A stretch of 64,000 bases of DNA, from NCBI GenBank assembly GCA_011037195.1, contig JAAEAF010003772.1, forward strand, positions 1 to 64,000, read 5' to 3'. The notes beneath the pieces were generated by a model, which made no database searches, was not told the origin of the DNA, and saw only the letters and a program-made list of their open reading frames with translations. Origin of the DNA: Triatoma infestans (taxonomy: Eukaryota > Arthropoda > Insecta > Hemiptera > Reduviidae). Every line of letters starts with the position of its first letter. Position 1 is the first letter of the stretch. The translations under genes were made by a program, and so were the position numbers. Positions 23,803 through 35,102 of the stretch are shown one piece after another.

Positions 23803-24095
23803 CAGAAAGTCATACTTATCTAGGTAAATTTAAATTTTATTAAATTGGTGGTAGTTGGTGTATTTTGTCCGAAGCATTCTCTAATATCTGATGCGGTGGA
23901 ACAGCTAAAAGAAATACGAAATTTCAGCTTCCTACAATTTTTCTTGTTCGAATTATTATGTTCACACATACACCACATACATAGACACTCTTTGTAAGAT
24001 TAGATCATTCGCTAAAAACATTTTTTCCGTTTTCTTAAAACTTGTATTTCCGGTCAATTTTGAATATTTGACACGGAAAGAAAGTAAAAAGAAAT
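23550..24095 (-). mobile_element. HR copy, minus strand
   Basis: Recognised by AGGATTTCCGGTTAACCGAA, ATTCGCTAAAAACATTTTTTCC and TTTGACACGGAAAGAAAGTAAA at the 5' end (about 24068-24088). A 44-nt poly-A (23755-23799) interrupts the internal monomer. Confidence 0.65.
23755..23799. repeat. Poly(A) tract, about 44 nt
   Basis: Uninterrupted A run inside an HR copy. It may mark a decayed retroposon tail or be a simple expansion. Confidence 0.95.
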
Positions 24096-24299
24096 AAAAT
24101 AATTGAAGATGTACTATTTTTAAATTAGTGAAAGTAAAACGATAAAATAAATATGGACGAAGTGATGACATACAATACACAAAGATACAAAATTTTAATT
24201 TCTTAAGTTAAAATTTGGTACAGCCAACTATTATCTATAAAATCGGGCAAATTTGAGAATTTGAGGGCAATTAGTGAGAGATTTTTACCCTCTTCTTTT

Positions 24300-24446
24300 A
24301 TTTTCTCTTACTGCTGTAAGAAGAACTATTGCGAGCTGATCAAATTATAGAAATTGTGATTTCTGCCGGAATTCATGTTTTGAGCCCCGTTAGTATAAGG
24401 AATACATTATTTTTAGCGTTCGGTCTGTAAATATATATATATTATA
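24300..24446 (+). mobile_element. HR 5' part, interrupted
   Basis: Starts with the degenerate hairpin TTTTCTCTTACTGCTGTAAG, continues with TTCATGTTTTGAGCCCCGTT and TTTTAGCGTTCGGTCTGTAA, and stops at an AT microsatellite where the fold-back element begins. It resumes at about 26663. Confidence 0.65.
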
Positions 24447-26388
24447 TACAGGTTGTAACAGCAACCTCTGGCAATACTTTGGGATATGGTTTTTCACTTT
24501 ATTTGGAACAAAAAATTTCTAATAAACCATGGTCCGATTTGTTCGCCTTCAAAAATTATTCTTCATTTTGTAAAATTTTCAATTTTCCTACTTTTTCTCA
24601 TAAAATTGATTATATCTCAAAAAGTTTTTCACATAAATCATATTCAATTATATCTTTGGAAAGAGCAATAAATTTCCTATAAGAAACAGAAGTTTTATTT
24701 TAATTGAATTAATTATAAGGTTTTTCAGAGACTTTAAACTTAACTCTACAGCGCTTCGCCTGTTTAAAACCACTTTTAATAGTATTTTCTTATAAATTTC
24801 TTTAAGGCTAGCGTACGGTCCGGTTACAGAAAAAAATATCTGCATTTCACCAGGTATCCAACGATAATAATATCATGGAGTTTCTTTCTTGTTTTCTTAA
24901 AGAAAATGCGAAATAAATGTAAAAAAATACACAAAATAAAAATTGAGAGCTGTTACAAAAATATCCCAAGAGAAATTAATAATCCTGTAATGAACTTTGG
25001 AATCGTAATCTCACGATAGAAATTCGTCTAATTCTAATAAACAGAAACATTTAGTCATGATTTAGCTGGTCATACATTCAAAATGCCAGAGTTCTTTGTC
25101 ATAGAATAGCGAGATATGGTTTTTATTTGTGGGTTTTGTAACGGCAGCGCGGAAGCTGCAGCTGAGTATGCTAGCCGTTGGCCTAACAGGAAACCATATA
25201 AGCAGTGTATTAAAGACTAGGGGAAACCGGTTCTGTGAGAATAAACTACCGAGGCAACTTTGATCGTTTTTACGAAAATTCATGTCAACGCATCTTGGAT
25301 GTGTTTGATGGCATTGTCGCTAGGTTTGTCACAGATATCGCTAGGATATCTTCGACGGGATGGTAGATATCTGTATCACGTGCAGCAATACAGTATTTGC
25401 TAGAACGTGATTACGCCTTCGTACTCAATTCTGTATTTGGCTGCTACAACAAACAACCCAGGATCGTCGTTTCCCCCAAAACATTTTGTGGACCGATGGA
25501 CATTTTGTGGACGTTTGCACGAAATGGTTCTTTAAACACCCGCAACATGCACTATTGGAGTCACGAGAATGCCCGTGCTACCATGGAGTTTCCACGGTAG
25601 TTTCTTCTCACAGAACCGGTTTCCCCTAGTCTTTAATACGCTGCTTACATGGTTCCCTGTTAGGCCAGCGGCTAGCATACTCAGCTGCAGCTTCCGCGCT
25701 GCTGTTACAAAACCCATAAATAAAAATCATATCTCGGTATTCTTCAGAGAACTGTGGCATTTTGAATGTATGACCAGCTAAATCACGACTAAATGTTTCT
25801 GTTCATTAGAATTAGACGGATTTCTATCGTGAGATTACAATTCCAATGTTCATTCCATTATTATTAATTAATCTTAGGATGTAACAGCTCTCAATTTTCA
25901 TTTTGTTTTTTTTTTACATTTATTTCGCATTTTCTTTAAGAAAACAAGAAACAAACCCCATGATATTATTATCGTTGGAAAGCTGATGAAATGTAGATAT
26001 TTTTTCTGTAACCGGACCGTACGCTAGCCTTAAAGAAATTTATAAGAATATACTATTGAGAAGTGGTTTTTAACAGTCGAAGCGCTGTAGAGTTAAGTTT
26101 AAAGTCTCTCAAAAAACTTATAATTAATTCAATTAAAATAAAACTTCTGTTTCTTATAGGAAATTTAAGCTCTTTCCATAGATGTAATTGAATATGATTT
26201 ATGTGAAAAACTTTTTGAGATATAATCAATTTTATGAGAAAAAGTAGGAAAATTGAAAATTTTACAAAATGAAGAATAACTTTTGAAGGCGAACGAATCG
26301 GACCATGGTTTATTAGAAATTTTTTGTTCCAAATAAAGTGAAAAACCATATCCCGAAGTATTGCCAAAGGTTGCTGTTACACCCTGTA
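24447..26388. mobile_element. Fold-back element with about 0.8-kb inverted arms
   Basis: The arms 24447-25259 and 25587-26388 are near-identical inverted copies. The termini are TACAGG(T/G)TGTAACAGC, set in TATATA flanks. The shared blocks are long (e.g. AATTTCTAATAAACCATGGT; GCTAGCGTACGGTCCGGTTAC). Each arm carries the same 70-residue ORF near its inner end (minus 25062-25283, plus 25569-25781), with TASILSCSFRAAVTK or AASILSCSFRAAVTK and NKNHIS, reading outward. I know no family for it. The 327-bp spacer is unique. There is no transposase, so it would be non-autonomous. The element lies inside an HR copy. Confidence 0.8.
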
Positions 26389-26406
26389 TATATATATGTG
26401 TTTTTT

Positions 26407-26622
26407 TAAATTTAAGGTGCGTCAACATCTATGGTCATTGGCCCCCGGAGCCTTCTCAGTGTACTGCCGGCCACCGGTCAGTGTTCTCTCGTTACAGACA
26501 ATACTGTCCATCACCGCGTAGTGAGCTGTAGAGGCTCCCAGGAAGAAAAATATTTAAGGGAAGCACAGCTGGGCTCGAACCTGGGTCCTGCGCGTGGGAG
26601 TCCAGTACGCTAATCACTTAGC

Positions 26623-26626
<4 letters not shown>
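26407..26626 (-). mobile_element. tRNA-derived SINE, minus strand
   Basis: Reading the minus strand: A box TAGCTAAGTGATTAGCGTAC, B box GGTTCGAGCCC, a 150-bp body (CTGGGAGCCTCTACAGCTCA; GATGGACAGTATTGTCTGTA; AACGAGAGAACACTG), and the tail CCAATGACCATAGATGTTGA. It matches the SINE at 48088-48321 throughout. It sits at the HR (GT)n tract. Confidence 0.85.
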
Positions 26627-26668
<42 letters not shown>

Positions 26669-26962
26669 AATATTCAAACAAGTAAATTCCTGCGATTTAG
26701 AAAATAGATATTTTCTTTAGCTTTAACTAGCGCAACTGACATGAAAGTTTCAGTCAGAATCCGGATTTATAACAAAAGTTATTTCAGTCTTTCGCGAAAA
26801 TGGCTCCAATAATTTTCTTTAAGCTTCAAATACTATTTTCCCCCTAAATGCTTATATTTATATGAAACACTTTTTCCGGGAAAATTAATTTTTGAAAGAT
26901 TATAGGGAAGCTGGATTGTTAAACTTTCCTCTGAAGCATAGCTTCAGTATAATGTATGGTTC
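26627..26962 (+). mobile_element. HR, continuation after nested insertions
   Basis: (GT)n at 26627-26662, then GCGAAAATGGCTCCAATAAT and the CCGGGAAAATTAATTTTTGA monomer block. It becomes unrecognisable after about 26960. This is the second half of the copy that starts at 24300. Confidence 0.65.
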
Positions 26963-27209
26963 TAACATCTACATAATATACATTAGAATTATTGATAGAA
27001 TCCAAAAGAGATTAATAGATATTTTGATTCTAATTCTAATAGTTGGCGGCAGGATGGTGTGATAATGTATGATGATTTGAAATAACCCACATTACTGATA
27101 CTATATTAACATTTTATATTTTACGAAACTAGAACGGTGAATGAGTATAAAGAGAGAATTGAATTGCCTAACTTATTGGTAGCATAGAATGGTAGCGTTG
27201 ATGAGTTAA

Positions 27210-27718
27210 GGGAGTTTTCACATTTACCGGCGCATTTACAACATCGACACATCACCGATACCGATACGATATCGGCAGGATGTTTTGCTTACTTGCAACG
27301 ACACGACACATGCAGTTACCGTCCAGGCGCGTCTAGCGGGGGTTAACAAACTCTATTTGCTATATTTGTTATATGTGAGACGCAAAAAATGAAATAATCA
27401 AAGGCAGTTATGGGTACATCCAATTTTAAAAGTGAGATATTTACAGGGTACTTATTAGTTTCGTTGGTTTTATCCCACATATAGGATTTAGATTCCACAA
27501 GTTCAATTAATGTAACAACATCATATTTAAAACCAGCCATTTCGGTTAAATTCAACCAATTCACTCTACGAAAATCAAATAACCTTACACTACAGTAAAC
27601 AAATCCGGCGATGACACGAATAGAGAGACTGCTCCTCACCGACACGTCGTTGCCTGAAACGATACGACATCGCTATCGTTGTCGCGCCGGTGTCGTGTAG
27701 GTCACTGTGAAAACGCCC
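27210..27718 (-). mobile_element. PIF/Harbinger-like MITE with a MADF-coding remnant
   Basis: The terminal inverted repeats begin GGGAGTTTTCACA (left) and GGGCGTTTTCACA (right, reverse complement). They are flanked by TTA(A) on the left and TTA(G) on the right. PIF/Harbinger elements duplicate TWA; piggyBac duplicates TTAA. The minus-strand ORF 27645-27343 contains MAGFKYDVVTLIELVESKSYMWDKTNE, which has the N-terminal half of a MADF/Myb-SANT domain (LIELV...WDK). PIF/Harbinger elements encode such a DNA-binding partner beside their transposase. The domain is cut short, and no transposase is present. Confidence 0.6.
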
Positions 27719-29699
27719 TTAGAACTCCTTGTCCTTGATTGTTCTAATGCTCCATTGCATAGAAAAGACTAGCTTGTAGTGAACTCTCTGGCCTTATATG
27801 GGCTTCTTGATTGAGAGCTTTGTGAAAATAATGATTATTTCTTGTAATTATTTAAAAATTGTTTTATAATCCTCGATAATATTTTGAAAGCGCTTGAACA
27901 CTTGTTCCCAGATAGTGCCTAATTACTTCTTCTATGTCGGATTCTAACTTACTTAAGCTCTGAATCGGTGAGAATTTATATGATTTTTGTAGCTCGTAGT
28001 GGGGGGGTTTGCACAGCTCGTGATTGGAGCTGTAAGAAGTAGCTCATGCATTCGTTCAGGATAGGTAAATACGATAGTGGCGGCACCTCGCGTTAAGCTG
28101 CTCCTCTTTATGTACACAGCGAATCCCTTTAAAATTGCAGCGCTGAAGCTGTTGGCACCAGTAATATGGGGCTACATTCGGCATGGTGAATTTTCTTCAT
28201 CAGAGAAATGTTATTCCACAAAAATTTTTTAGCTGTAGCTAGTTAAAATTCTTGTTCTCGCGATCGTTTAGCTAAAATGGCTAGCTTGTAAAGAATTGGG
28301 ATCTAGGGGTAGCTAGTTTTGAAAGCTTAACAATGTCCTATTCGTCTGTCCAGTAAAAGTAGGCGAGATATAGGAGTAATGCACGTTTAGGAGCGTTGAT
28401 GAATTTCCTCAACAGAAGAGTGATTATTTTATTACATAATCCACTAATTCATCACATCAATCTTTATCCTAACTTGTAATCTTCACCACAATTCAATGGT
28501 GACACTAGTCCGGCGATTTCCATCATTAATAAATAATGTTCTCTTGCAGAATTACCATTGGGTAACAACTCCCCTCATACCTCCTTTTATCACGCAATTT
28601 ATTTATCGCAGAAACTTCACCATGGTAGTAAATTTCAGATAAATAAATAAATAAATATTTCACTTATCAACGACTAAAAAAAGGTGTTTATATTAATTAT
28701 TCATTGAAATTTTTTTCATTGGTTCATCAATTATTCATTGTTTTATTTATCATTATTTTTTCCCTTTTATTTTTTGTTTTTTTTTCCATGATTGAATAAT
28801 TTTTGATTTCATGTTTTTTGCATAGAAGAGTGCAAAAAAAAAGAAGAAAAAAAGACTATATTATCATTTTAAAATTTTATATTTATTTTTTCCAATTTCA
28901 ACTTTGGGATAGTAATTCTATTAACTAACAAATTTTTAGTTGAATTATTAAACGTTAATAAAAAGGTCACTCGCTTTTTTTAGCACTTTCATACATAGAT
29001 TAAACTTTGTGCCAAAATCATTGAAAATTAATGGGCACAATTATATCTCCTCATATTGAATTGAAGTTTGTATGAACAAACAAATGTACTGTTAAAAAAT
29101 ACATTATAACATTAATTGAGAATGTTATATTCTTGTAAATGAATTCCTACTGTACTGTTCGCATAAATGAATTGTATAAAAAAAGTCACAAAGGAGAACA
29201 AATAAACAAAGGCACAAAAAATTCTAGTTTCGATCGGCCAAAAAAAAAAACAACAAAAAAACACGATAAATCAATTTATCCCTAATTACAAATTCCACAA
29301 GAGTACGTTCTTTTTTTCTCTGTTAACTTGAAAAAAGATTTTCCGTTCTTTAATGTCCGATCAATTAGATAAAGTAACTGGGAAAATCCTTAGCATCGCT
29401 AAAATAAACGTTGAAGTTCTTGATATATTTTTTGTGGAAAAATTCTTTATTTGAGAAAATTATAATTAATATAAATCATCGGAAATAAATGAACAATTTA
29501 GACGACCAAGATATGGAATATCAAAGCGTGATAAAGAAGCAAAAAATGTTTACTATTGGTAGGTATACAATAATAATTTTAATGGATTCAAGCCAGTAAA
29601 TTTGCCATACAAAAGCTGGAGAACCGATAGTTCCATTTAAAGCCGTACTAAGGCGCTACCACTAACCCTCCAATGGCACTTTAATGACCCACTATTTTT
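27719..29699. other. Non-coding DNA
   Basis: No gene. 28000-28160 is less AT-rich than its surroundings. A short (AAAT)n lies at about 28640-28655. Confidence 0.5.
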
Positions 29700-30663
29700 A
29701 CTTCCTCTTACTCCTAGTAAGAGGAAGTATTGTAATCGTGTCAAATTTTCGAGATCGAGTTTTCACCGGAAATATCCGTTTTGAGGTCCCCTGAGTCCAA
29801 AAAAATAGTTTTTAGCAAATGGTCTGTGTGTGTGTGTGTGTGTGTGAACAGCATAGCTCAAAAACGAAAAACCGTAGAAAATTGAAACTTGATATTACGT
29901 TTAGGGATGCGTTATCTGTCAAAATTCCTCAACCGGAAGTACCACTTTATAATTGTTTTTTTTACGTTTTTGTGATTTTCTCAAAAATAGCTCCGACGAT
30001 TTTCTTTAAACTGATATATCAACTACACATACAAAGAGCTACAACTTTTATTTGAAACATATCTTCGGGAAAATTCATTTAAGGGCACTTATGGGGGAGG
30101 GGTGGGATTAGGTTTTCATCTTAACTGATATTTCAGTTTATTAGACAATTCTGTATTCTACATGATACTAATTAAAATTAAATATTTTGTTGAAATTCGA
30201 GTTTGAAAAAAGTCGGATAACCGGAAGTGCGTTTGTTTTAACACTTTACTAACGATTTTTTTTTCACTTTTTCGCGATTTTCTCAAAAATGGCTCCGACG
30301 ATTTTCTTGAAACTTTGTATATAAACTAAACATGCAAAGATCTACATCTTTTATTAAAACATTTCTCTGGGAAAATTCATTTAAGGGTACCTTTAGGGGG
30401 GGATGTTACAGCTTCCTCTAAATAGGTATCGTAGTTGATTATATAATTCTATCATCCAAACAAAATTAATTAGAAATAAATAGATAGCCAAAATTCCAAG
30501 TTTTAAGAAAATTAGTAAGCGGGAAGTGTGCATTTACTGAAAGGTTTTGTCAGTTTTCGAAGAATATCGTTATACTCGTATTTGGTACACAAATTATATC
30601 ATTTGTCAATTATAATTTTGAGAAGAGGAGTAAGAGAAAGTTGTGTGAGTGTTTCACACCAGA
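29700..30663 (+). mobile_element. HR element, best-preserved full-length copy (964 bp)
   Basis: The 5' end is a perfect hairpin: 13-nt arm ACTTCCTCTTACT, loop CCT, then AGTAAGAGGAAGT (29700-29728). (GT)n follows at 29823-29847, then three diverged monomers. The inset inverted terminus GGAGTAAGAGAAAGT (30627-30641) matches the 5' end of this copy at 14 of 15 bases and that of the 1390 copy at 15 of 15. The 3' hairpin GTGTGA-GTGTT-TCACAC is at 30643-30659, followed by CAGA and a T run. It has no ORF of note. Flanks are T on both sides, as expected for insertion between T residues. Confidence 0.85.
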
Positions 30664-31089
30664 TTTTTTTTATACTAGACCCAAAATGGTCTAGCAAATG
30701 AGCTTTAATTTCGACAGCCAAGCGTGCTGTTGCTGTCTTTAACTCTCACCAGAGCTAGGTGAACTGAAAATAAAATAGCTAATTATTTCGGGGCTTTCAA
30801 ATAGTCACCAAGTCACCATTGAGGAGTTACCAAGTCTAAAGATCAACCTTATTAGTTTCACCATTTTAACCATACAAGTTAATCTACCGTTTGAATAAGC
30901 AAAAATTCTAACTAGCCACATTGCTCTTCAAGCAATTAACGTGAATCCATCCCGTGAGAACCCCTCACCCTCAAAACCCTCTTTAAATAAATTTTCACGT
31001 AAAAATGTTCAAACGAAAGCGATAAATAAGTCTTTGTAAGTATAAATAATATAACAAGTTTAATGAAACTTTTCTGGATTTTATGGATA
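30664..31089. other. Non-coding DNA
   Basis: No gene or recognised repeat. Confidence 0.5.
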
Positions 31090-31750
31090 ATATCCTAGAA
31101 AACTGAAAAAAAGAAAGAAACAGTTCAGAAAAGTAACACTTCCGGTAAACCCAGTAAACCAATTTTCAACAAACTCAGAATTTTGACATCATATTGAGTT
31201 CTAATTAAAAATTATTTAGTTGGTAGAATGATATAATAAAAACCGAATTGATACATAAGTTGAAAACGTAACCCTATCTCTTCCTCAAAGCCACTCCACT
31301 CCCCGTAAATGAATTTTTCGGAGAAATGTTTCAAATAAAAAATTATAGCTCTTTGTATGTTTAGTTAATATTGTTAGTTTAAAGGAAAAATCCTTGAAGC
31401 TTACTTTGAATAAATCCCCAAATAAATGAAAAACATTCTGTTCGGTAAAAACGTTGTTCCGGTGAATCAATTATTTTTTTCAAACTCGGAATTTCGACAT
31501 CATTTCTAATTCCAATTAAAATTATTTAGATTATAGTATGATATAATAAAGTAAAATAACAATTTTGAGGAAAACATATCCCACCTCTTCCCCAAAACCC
31601 ATTTAAATGAATTTTCTGCGAAAAATATTTCAAAATAAAAAAGGTGTAGCTATTTGGAGCCATTTTTGAAAAAACTGGAAAAATATCTATTTAGTATAAT
31701 GTGTTACTTTTGATTGACCGATTTTGATCAATACCATATTGTCAAGCCTC
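31090..31750 (-). mobile_element. HR monomers, minus strand, no 5' end
   Basis: At least three reversed monomers can be followed (blocks AACACTTCCGGTAAACCCAG, GTTGTTCCGGTGAATCAATT, TTACTTTTGATTGACCGATT). The 5' end of the same copy is probably the piece at 32540-32705, with later insertions between them. Confidence 0.65.
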
Positions 31751-31754
31751 CTAG

Positions 31755-31850
31755 GGGCGGGTGTTGGTGTAATGGTTATGAGCATGGACTTGTAAGTGGA
31801 AGGACCCCAGTTCGAGTCCAGCGTATTCTAAATTTTATATTTGTTTAAAA
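31755..31850 (+). repeat. tRNA-like SINE head
   Basis: A-box-like GTTGGTGTAATGGTTATGAG and, about 35 nt on, B box AGTTCGAGTCC. The sequence between could form an anticodon arm, but there is no acceptor-stem pairing or CCA-proximal structure, so this is a SINE head or tRNA pseudogene. A related stretch (GGTAGTTGGACTTGTAGTGG) lies downstream near 31900. Confidence 0.5.
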
Positions 31851-32029
31851 AAAGTTAATAGTCAAGAAGGTTCTTCCGCTTCCGTCCACGACACCTAATT
31901 TGGTAGTTGGACTTGTAGTGGAAGGACGAAATCGAAAAATAATAGTTTTTAAAAATAATTTAGAATATTTTATAATTATCTCAAATTAAGAAAAAGATTG
32001 ACATTCCATTGCAAAAGGGCTAGCCAGGA

Positions 32030-32440
32030 ATACAAGTCCAGTTACTGGTACGGTACAAGAACAATTACTGGCATTGTACTAACCCCTTCTCCTAACAGGG
32101 AGGCACTAAAGGACAAAGAGAAGAGATTGTTTTAGGACAGACGAGTGCTACAAATCAAGGTGAAGGCATCAGACCAGTATCCTATACCAGTATCAAGTTA
32201 TAAGTTAAAACATAAGAGTTTGGCATTTAATCTAGATTAAATTAATTGATTTATACTTAATCGCTGTGATATTATAAAGCTATTTAAATTCAGTTAGAAA
32301 ATATATTTATTTTATAATCAGTGGTGCTTTCTTGATTATATTCTTATATTCTATCTCAAACAAACACAAGCCCTTTTCGCTAAAACGCTCACGCCACAAG
32401 CTACCTACACACATCTACACATAACATTACAGATTTGAAA
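32030..32440 (+). repeat. Single-orientation copy of the palindrome repeat (21113-22140)
   Basis: TATAAGTTAAAACATAAGAG, GCATTTAATCTAGATTAAAT and CTCACGCCACAAGCTACCTA match the arms of the palindrome in order, with moderate divergence. Confidence 0.65.
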
Positions 32441-32539
32441 AAACTTTTGGTAAGCCCGCCTGAAAAAATAAGCATTACTTTACTTTATTGCCAAGCCTGC
32501 TTGCTAGTACTTAAAGTGAATATTAAGTTTGAATATTAA

Positions 32540-32705
32540 GTTCCTGCGTTTTCCGTTTTTGAATTATGTGCCCAAACAACACATACAGACAAATTTTTAA
32601 AAACACTTTATTCGGAAACAGGGGACCTCAAAACGTGTATTTCCGTTGCTAACTCTATGTCGAAAATTTGACACGATCGCAATACTCGTAAGAGAAAGTA
32701 AAAAT
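32540..32705 (-). mobile_element. HR 5' end, minus strand
   Basis: AACAGGGGACCTCAAAACGT, TCGAAAATTTGACACGATCG and CAATACTCGTAAGAGAAAGT match the reversed HR 5' end. Half of the terminal hairpin is missing. Confidence 0.65.
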
Positions 32706-33526
32706 AAAATATGGTCATAAAAAAAACAAAAAAAAAAAAATCATAACACTAAAGCGGAAAAAAAATGGGATGGGGATAATATATGTGGCTTACATATTGT
32801 GAAAATAAGCTGTTCTATGACCTAAATTTTTTTTTATCGCATACCTATCAATCACTATGTATTTTTGAATCAGGCTTAAAACTTGGCGAATAATAATAAC
32901 GTACCAAAGAAGAAATCTATCAAAATAGACAGTTTCTAAGATTATCTTGCCCTATACACAAATAGTCTAAAATATTTATAATTATTTATAAAGGAACAGG
33001 TTATAAATGCATAATATTTGCAGTGTAGAGAAAGGAGAAAACTTATTTAATTAGCCAGTAGATATTGATATAGCTTGACTTATAAATAAACATCTTAAAC
33101 GAGCGTCATATGAAGATTATATTTTTACAAATAAGTATAATTATTATAGATAAGTATAGAAGGCTGTAATAATAATTACAATAGTATAATAATGGTTTGA
33201 TTTAAAATTTTATTCTCTAGAAAATATTAGATTAATTTTCTGATCACTCTTCCCAAATAGAAGTGAGGAAACTAAAGATATTTTGAAATATTAATGTCAT
33301 ACCCGAGTATTTTATGTATCTACCACCTACTCAACATTAAACAAGATAAACAAGAACAGAATTGGATGAAAAAATTTCGATTCCCCCCCCCCCAAATTGG
33401 TCCATCGGAATTCGGGAATCATTGTTAATTAAAATGGTTTTATTATTATTAAATTATTTTTTGGTTAAATCTTTTTATGCTATTTTATACTTTGGCATTA
33501 ACAATGTAATAACACAACGGCTATGA
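32706..33526. other. AT-rich non-coding DNA
   Basis: No gene. Poly-C of 10 nt at 33385-33394. Confidence 0.55.
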
Positions 33527-34161
33527 TGCTATCTTAACCATACTTCACACGCGTAGGCGTGAACTCGGAAGCATTAGAGGGCTTAATCAAGCCCGCAATT
33601 ATGTAAATTAACAAGGCAATAAAGTGTTAATTGGCTTACCTTGAAGATGCGGTTATGATGAATGAGAAGCTGTGAAACACGCTAGGAAGCGTAAAAGGGT
33701 ATAAAGGAGGATGTGTGTATGTGTAAATATGTTCGTGTATGGGTGTGTATGAAAGGAAGTTGCGGGAAGGTAATGGGTGAATGAAGCGGTACGGAAGCGT
33801 GCGTTAGTGGAAGCTGGTTGGAGGCAGAGATGAAAGACCGGTGTTGTAAACGCAATATACCCTTGGAAGCGGTGAAATTTGATGATGAAGCAGTAAATGA
33901 TAACAAATACATATATACGCACGTGAAGCGAGCCAAACCACAAGTGAAGAAAAGGGATGAATAACCAGAAAAAAGGGGGTGGCTCTGGAGGGGAAACCAA
34001 CATCCGGAGACGGGAGAGAAGACGCGAACGCGCCACAGAATTGGCGGGAGAGAATTAAAAAGGGGAGAAACAGGATGTCTGGCCGGACGACGCGGGCGCG
34101 CGCGGACACAATCCATACACAATCTGGCAAGACGACGCAACACATACATTACTACTGCTTT
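33527..34161 (-). mobile_element. LTR-like insertion (635 bp) with possible promoter and splice donor
   Basis: Flanked by a 5-bp repeat TATGA (33522-33526, 34162-34166). It begins TGCTATCTTAACC and ends ACTACTGCTTT. The plus strand is purine-rich and the 33960-34130 part is GC- and CpG-rich, unlike everything nearby. On the minus strand a consensus donor CAAG|GTAAGCC lies at 33640/33639, 113 nt from the left end. The element at 38439-39147 has the same features with its donor 111 nt from the end. Overlapping minus ORFs (33653-34149) are compositional. An alternative reading is a genuine 5' exon with a CpG-rich promoter of a host gene on the minus strand. Confidence 0.45.
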
Positions 34162-34647
34162 TATGATGAATTCACATCATAATCCTAAACAAATGAAACT
34201 GTCTTTCGCGGATTAAATTTTGTCATTTCTTCTTCAATATCTTGTCCTAAGTCTCCCAAATTCTTCCTCTCAATTCAATCTCGGGTCCACTCCGTCCCTT
34301 CTTCCAATCTGCCTGCAAGTCCTCTTGCAAGTATCTCTTGCAGTGATATCGAGGACAATTTACAAATTTAGGTTATGATTTCAGATTCATTTTCCACTTT
34401 CATTTTACTATATTCCAGTACATTCCACTTTCTTCGGGTACTAAGTATTGGTAGGGATGTTGGAATGTATTTTAGTCTTTTTTTGATCCTCTTGCGATTA
34501 AAACAAAATCCTCACTTGAGGGTGTGAATAGATCATATTACTCTGCCTACTCAAAAACATTTCTGACTAATTGGTACACACCTCCCTCTTATGCTTTCCT
34601 TAATTTCGCTATCAATAAGTTCAATAAAGCCATTGAAACAATTTCTT

Positions 34648-35095
34648 TCTGATGGAGAGTTGATGTATTGCCATCGTGTCAAATTTTCGATACCAAGTTT
34701 TCGAAACGTCCGTGTGCGTTTGTGGGTCTCTGGATGAACAGAATATTAAAAAAAAAAACGAAAGAAGCTTAGATATGAGATTCCGTTTAGATGCTATCAG
34801 GTGAAGCGATAATAAGATTTTGATTAAAATCGATACACCTCAAGTACCATTTTACTGAAATATGTTTGCCTTTTTTTCTTAAAACGGTTCCAACAAATTT
34901 CTTTTAACTACATACATAAAATGTTATAACTTTTATTTGAAACATTTTTCCAAAAAAATGCATTGTAATAAGGGGTCTTCTGGAGGTGATAAAGGCTTTT
35001 GTCTAAAATGCCATTTGATTATTTTATATGAATCATCTATACAATATTAATAAGAATTTAATATGCTTCCGAAATTCCGAATATGAACAAAATAG
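34648..35095 (+). mobile_element. HR copy, 5' part
   Basis: The degenerate 5' end TTCTTTCTGATGGAGAGTTG is followed by CCATCGTGTCAAATTTTCGA, GTCCGTGTGCGTTTGTGGGT (decayed GT tract) and the monomer block CTTTTATTTGAAACATTTTT. It is cut at about 35095 by the palindrome. 34167-34647 holds no recognised feature. Confidence 0.65.
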
Positions 35096-35102
35096 GTTTG
35101 AT

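Noticed and set aside
31755..31850. Functional tRNA gene
   Set aside because: Same reason: internal promoter boxes without a convincing cloverleaf.
33653..34149. Three overlapping minus-strand ORFs of 113-155 codons
   Set aside because: They overlap in different frames over a purine-biased GC-rich tract, lack domains, and lie inside an LTR-like insertion.
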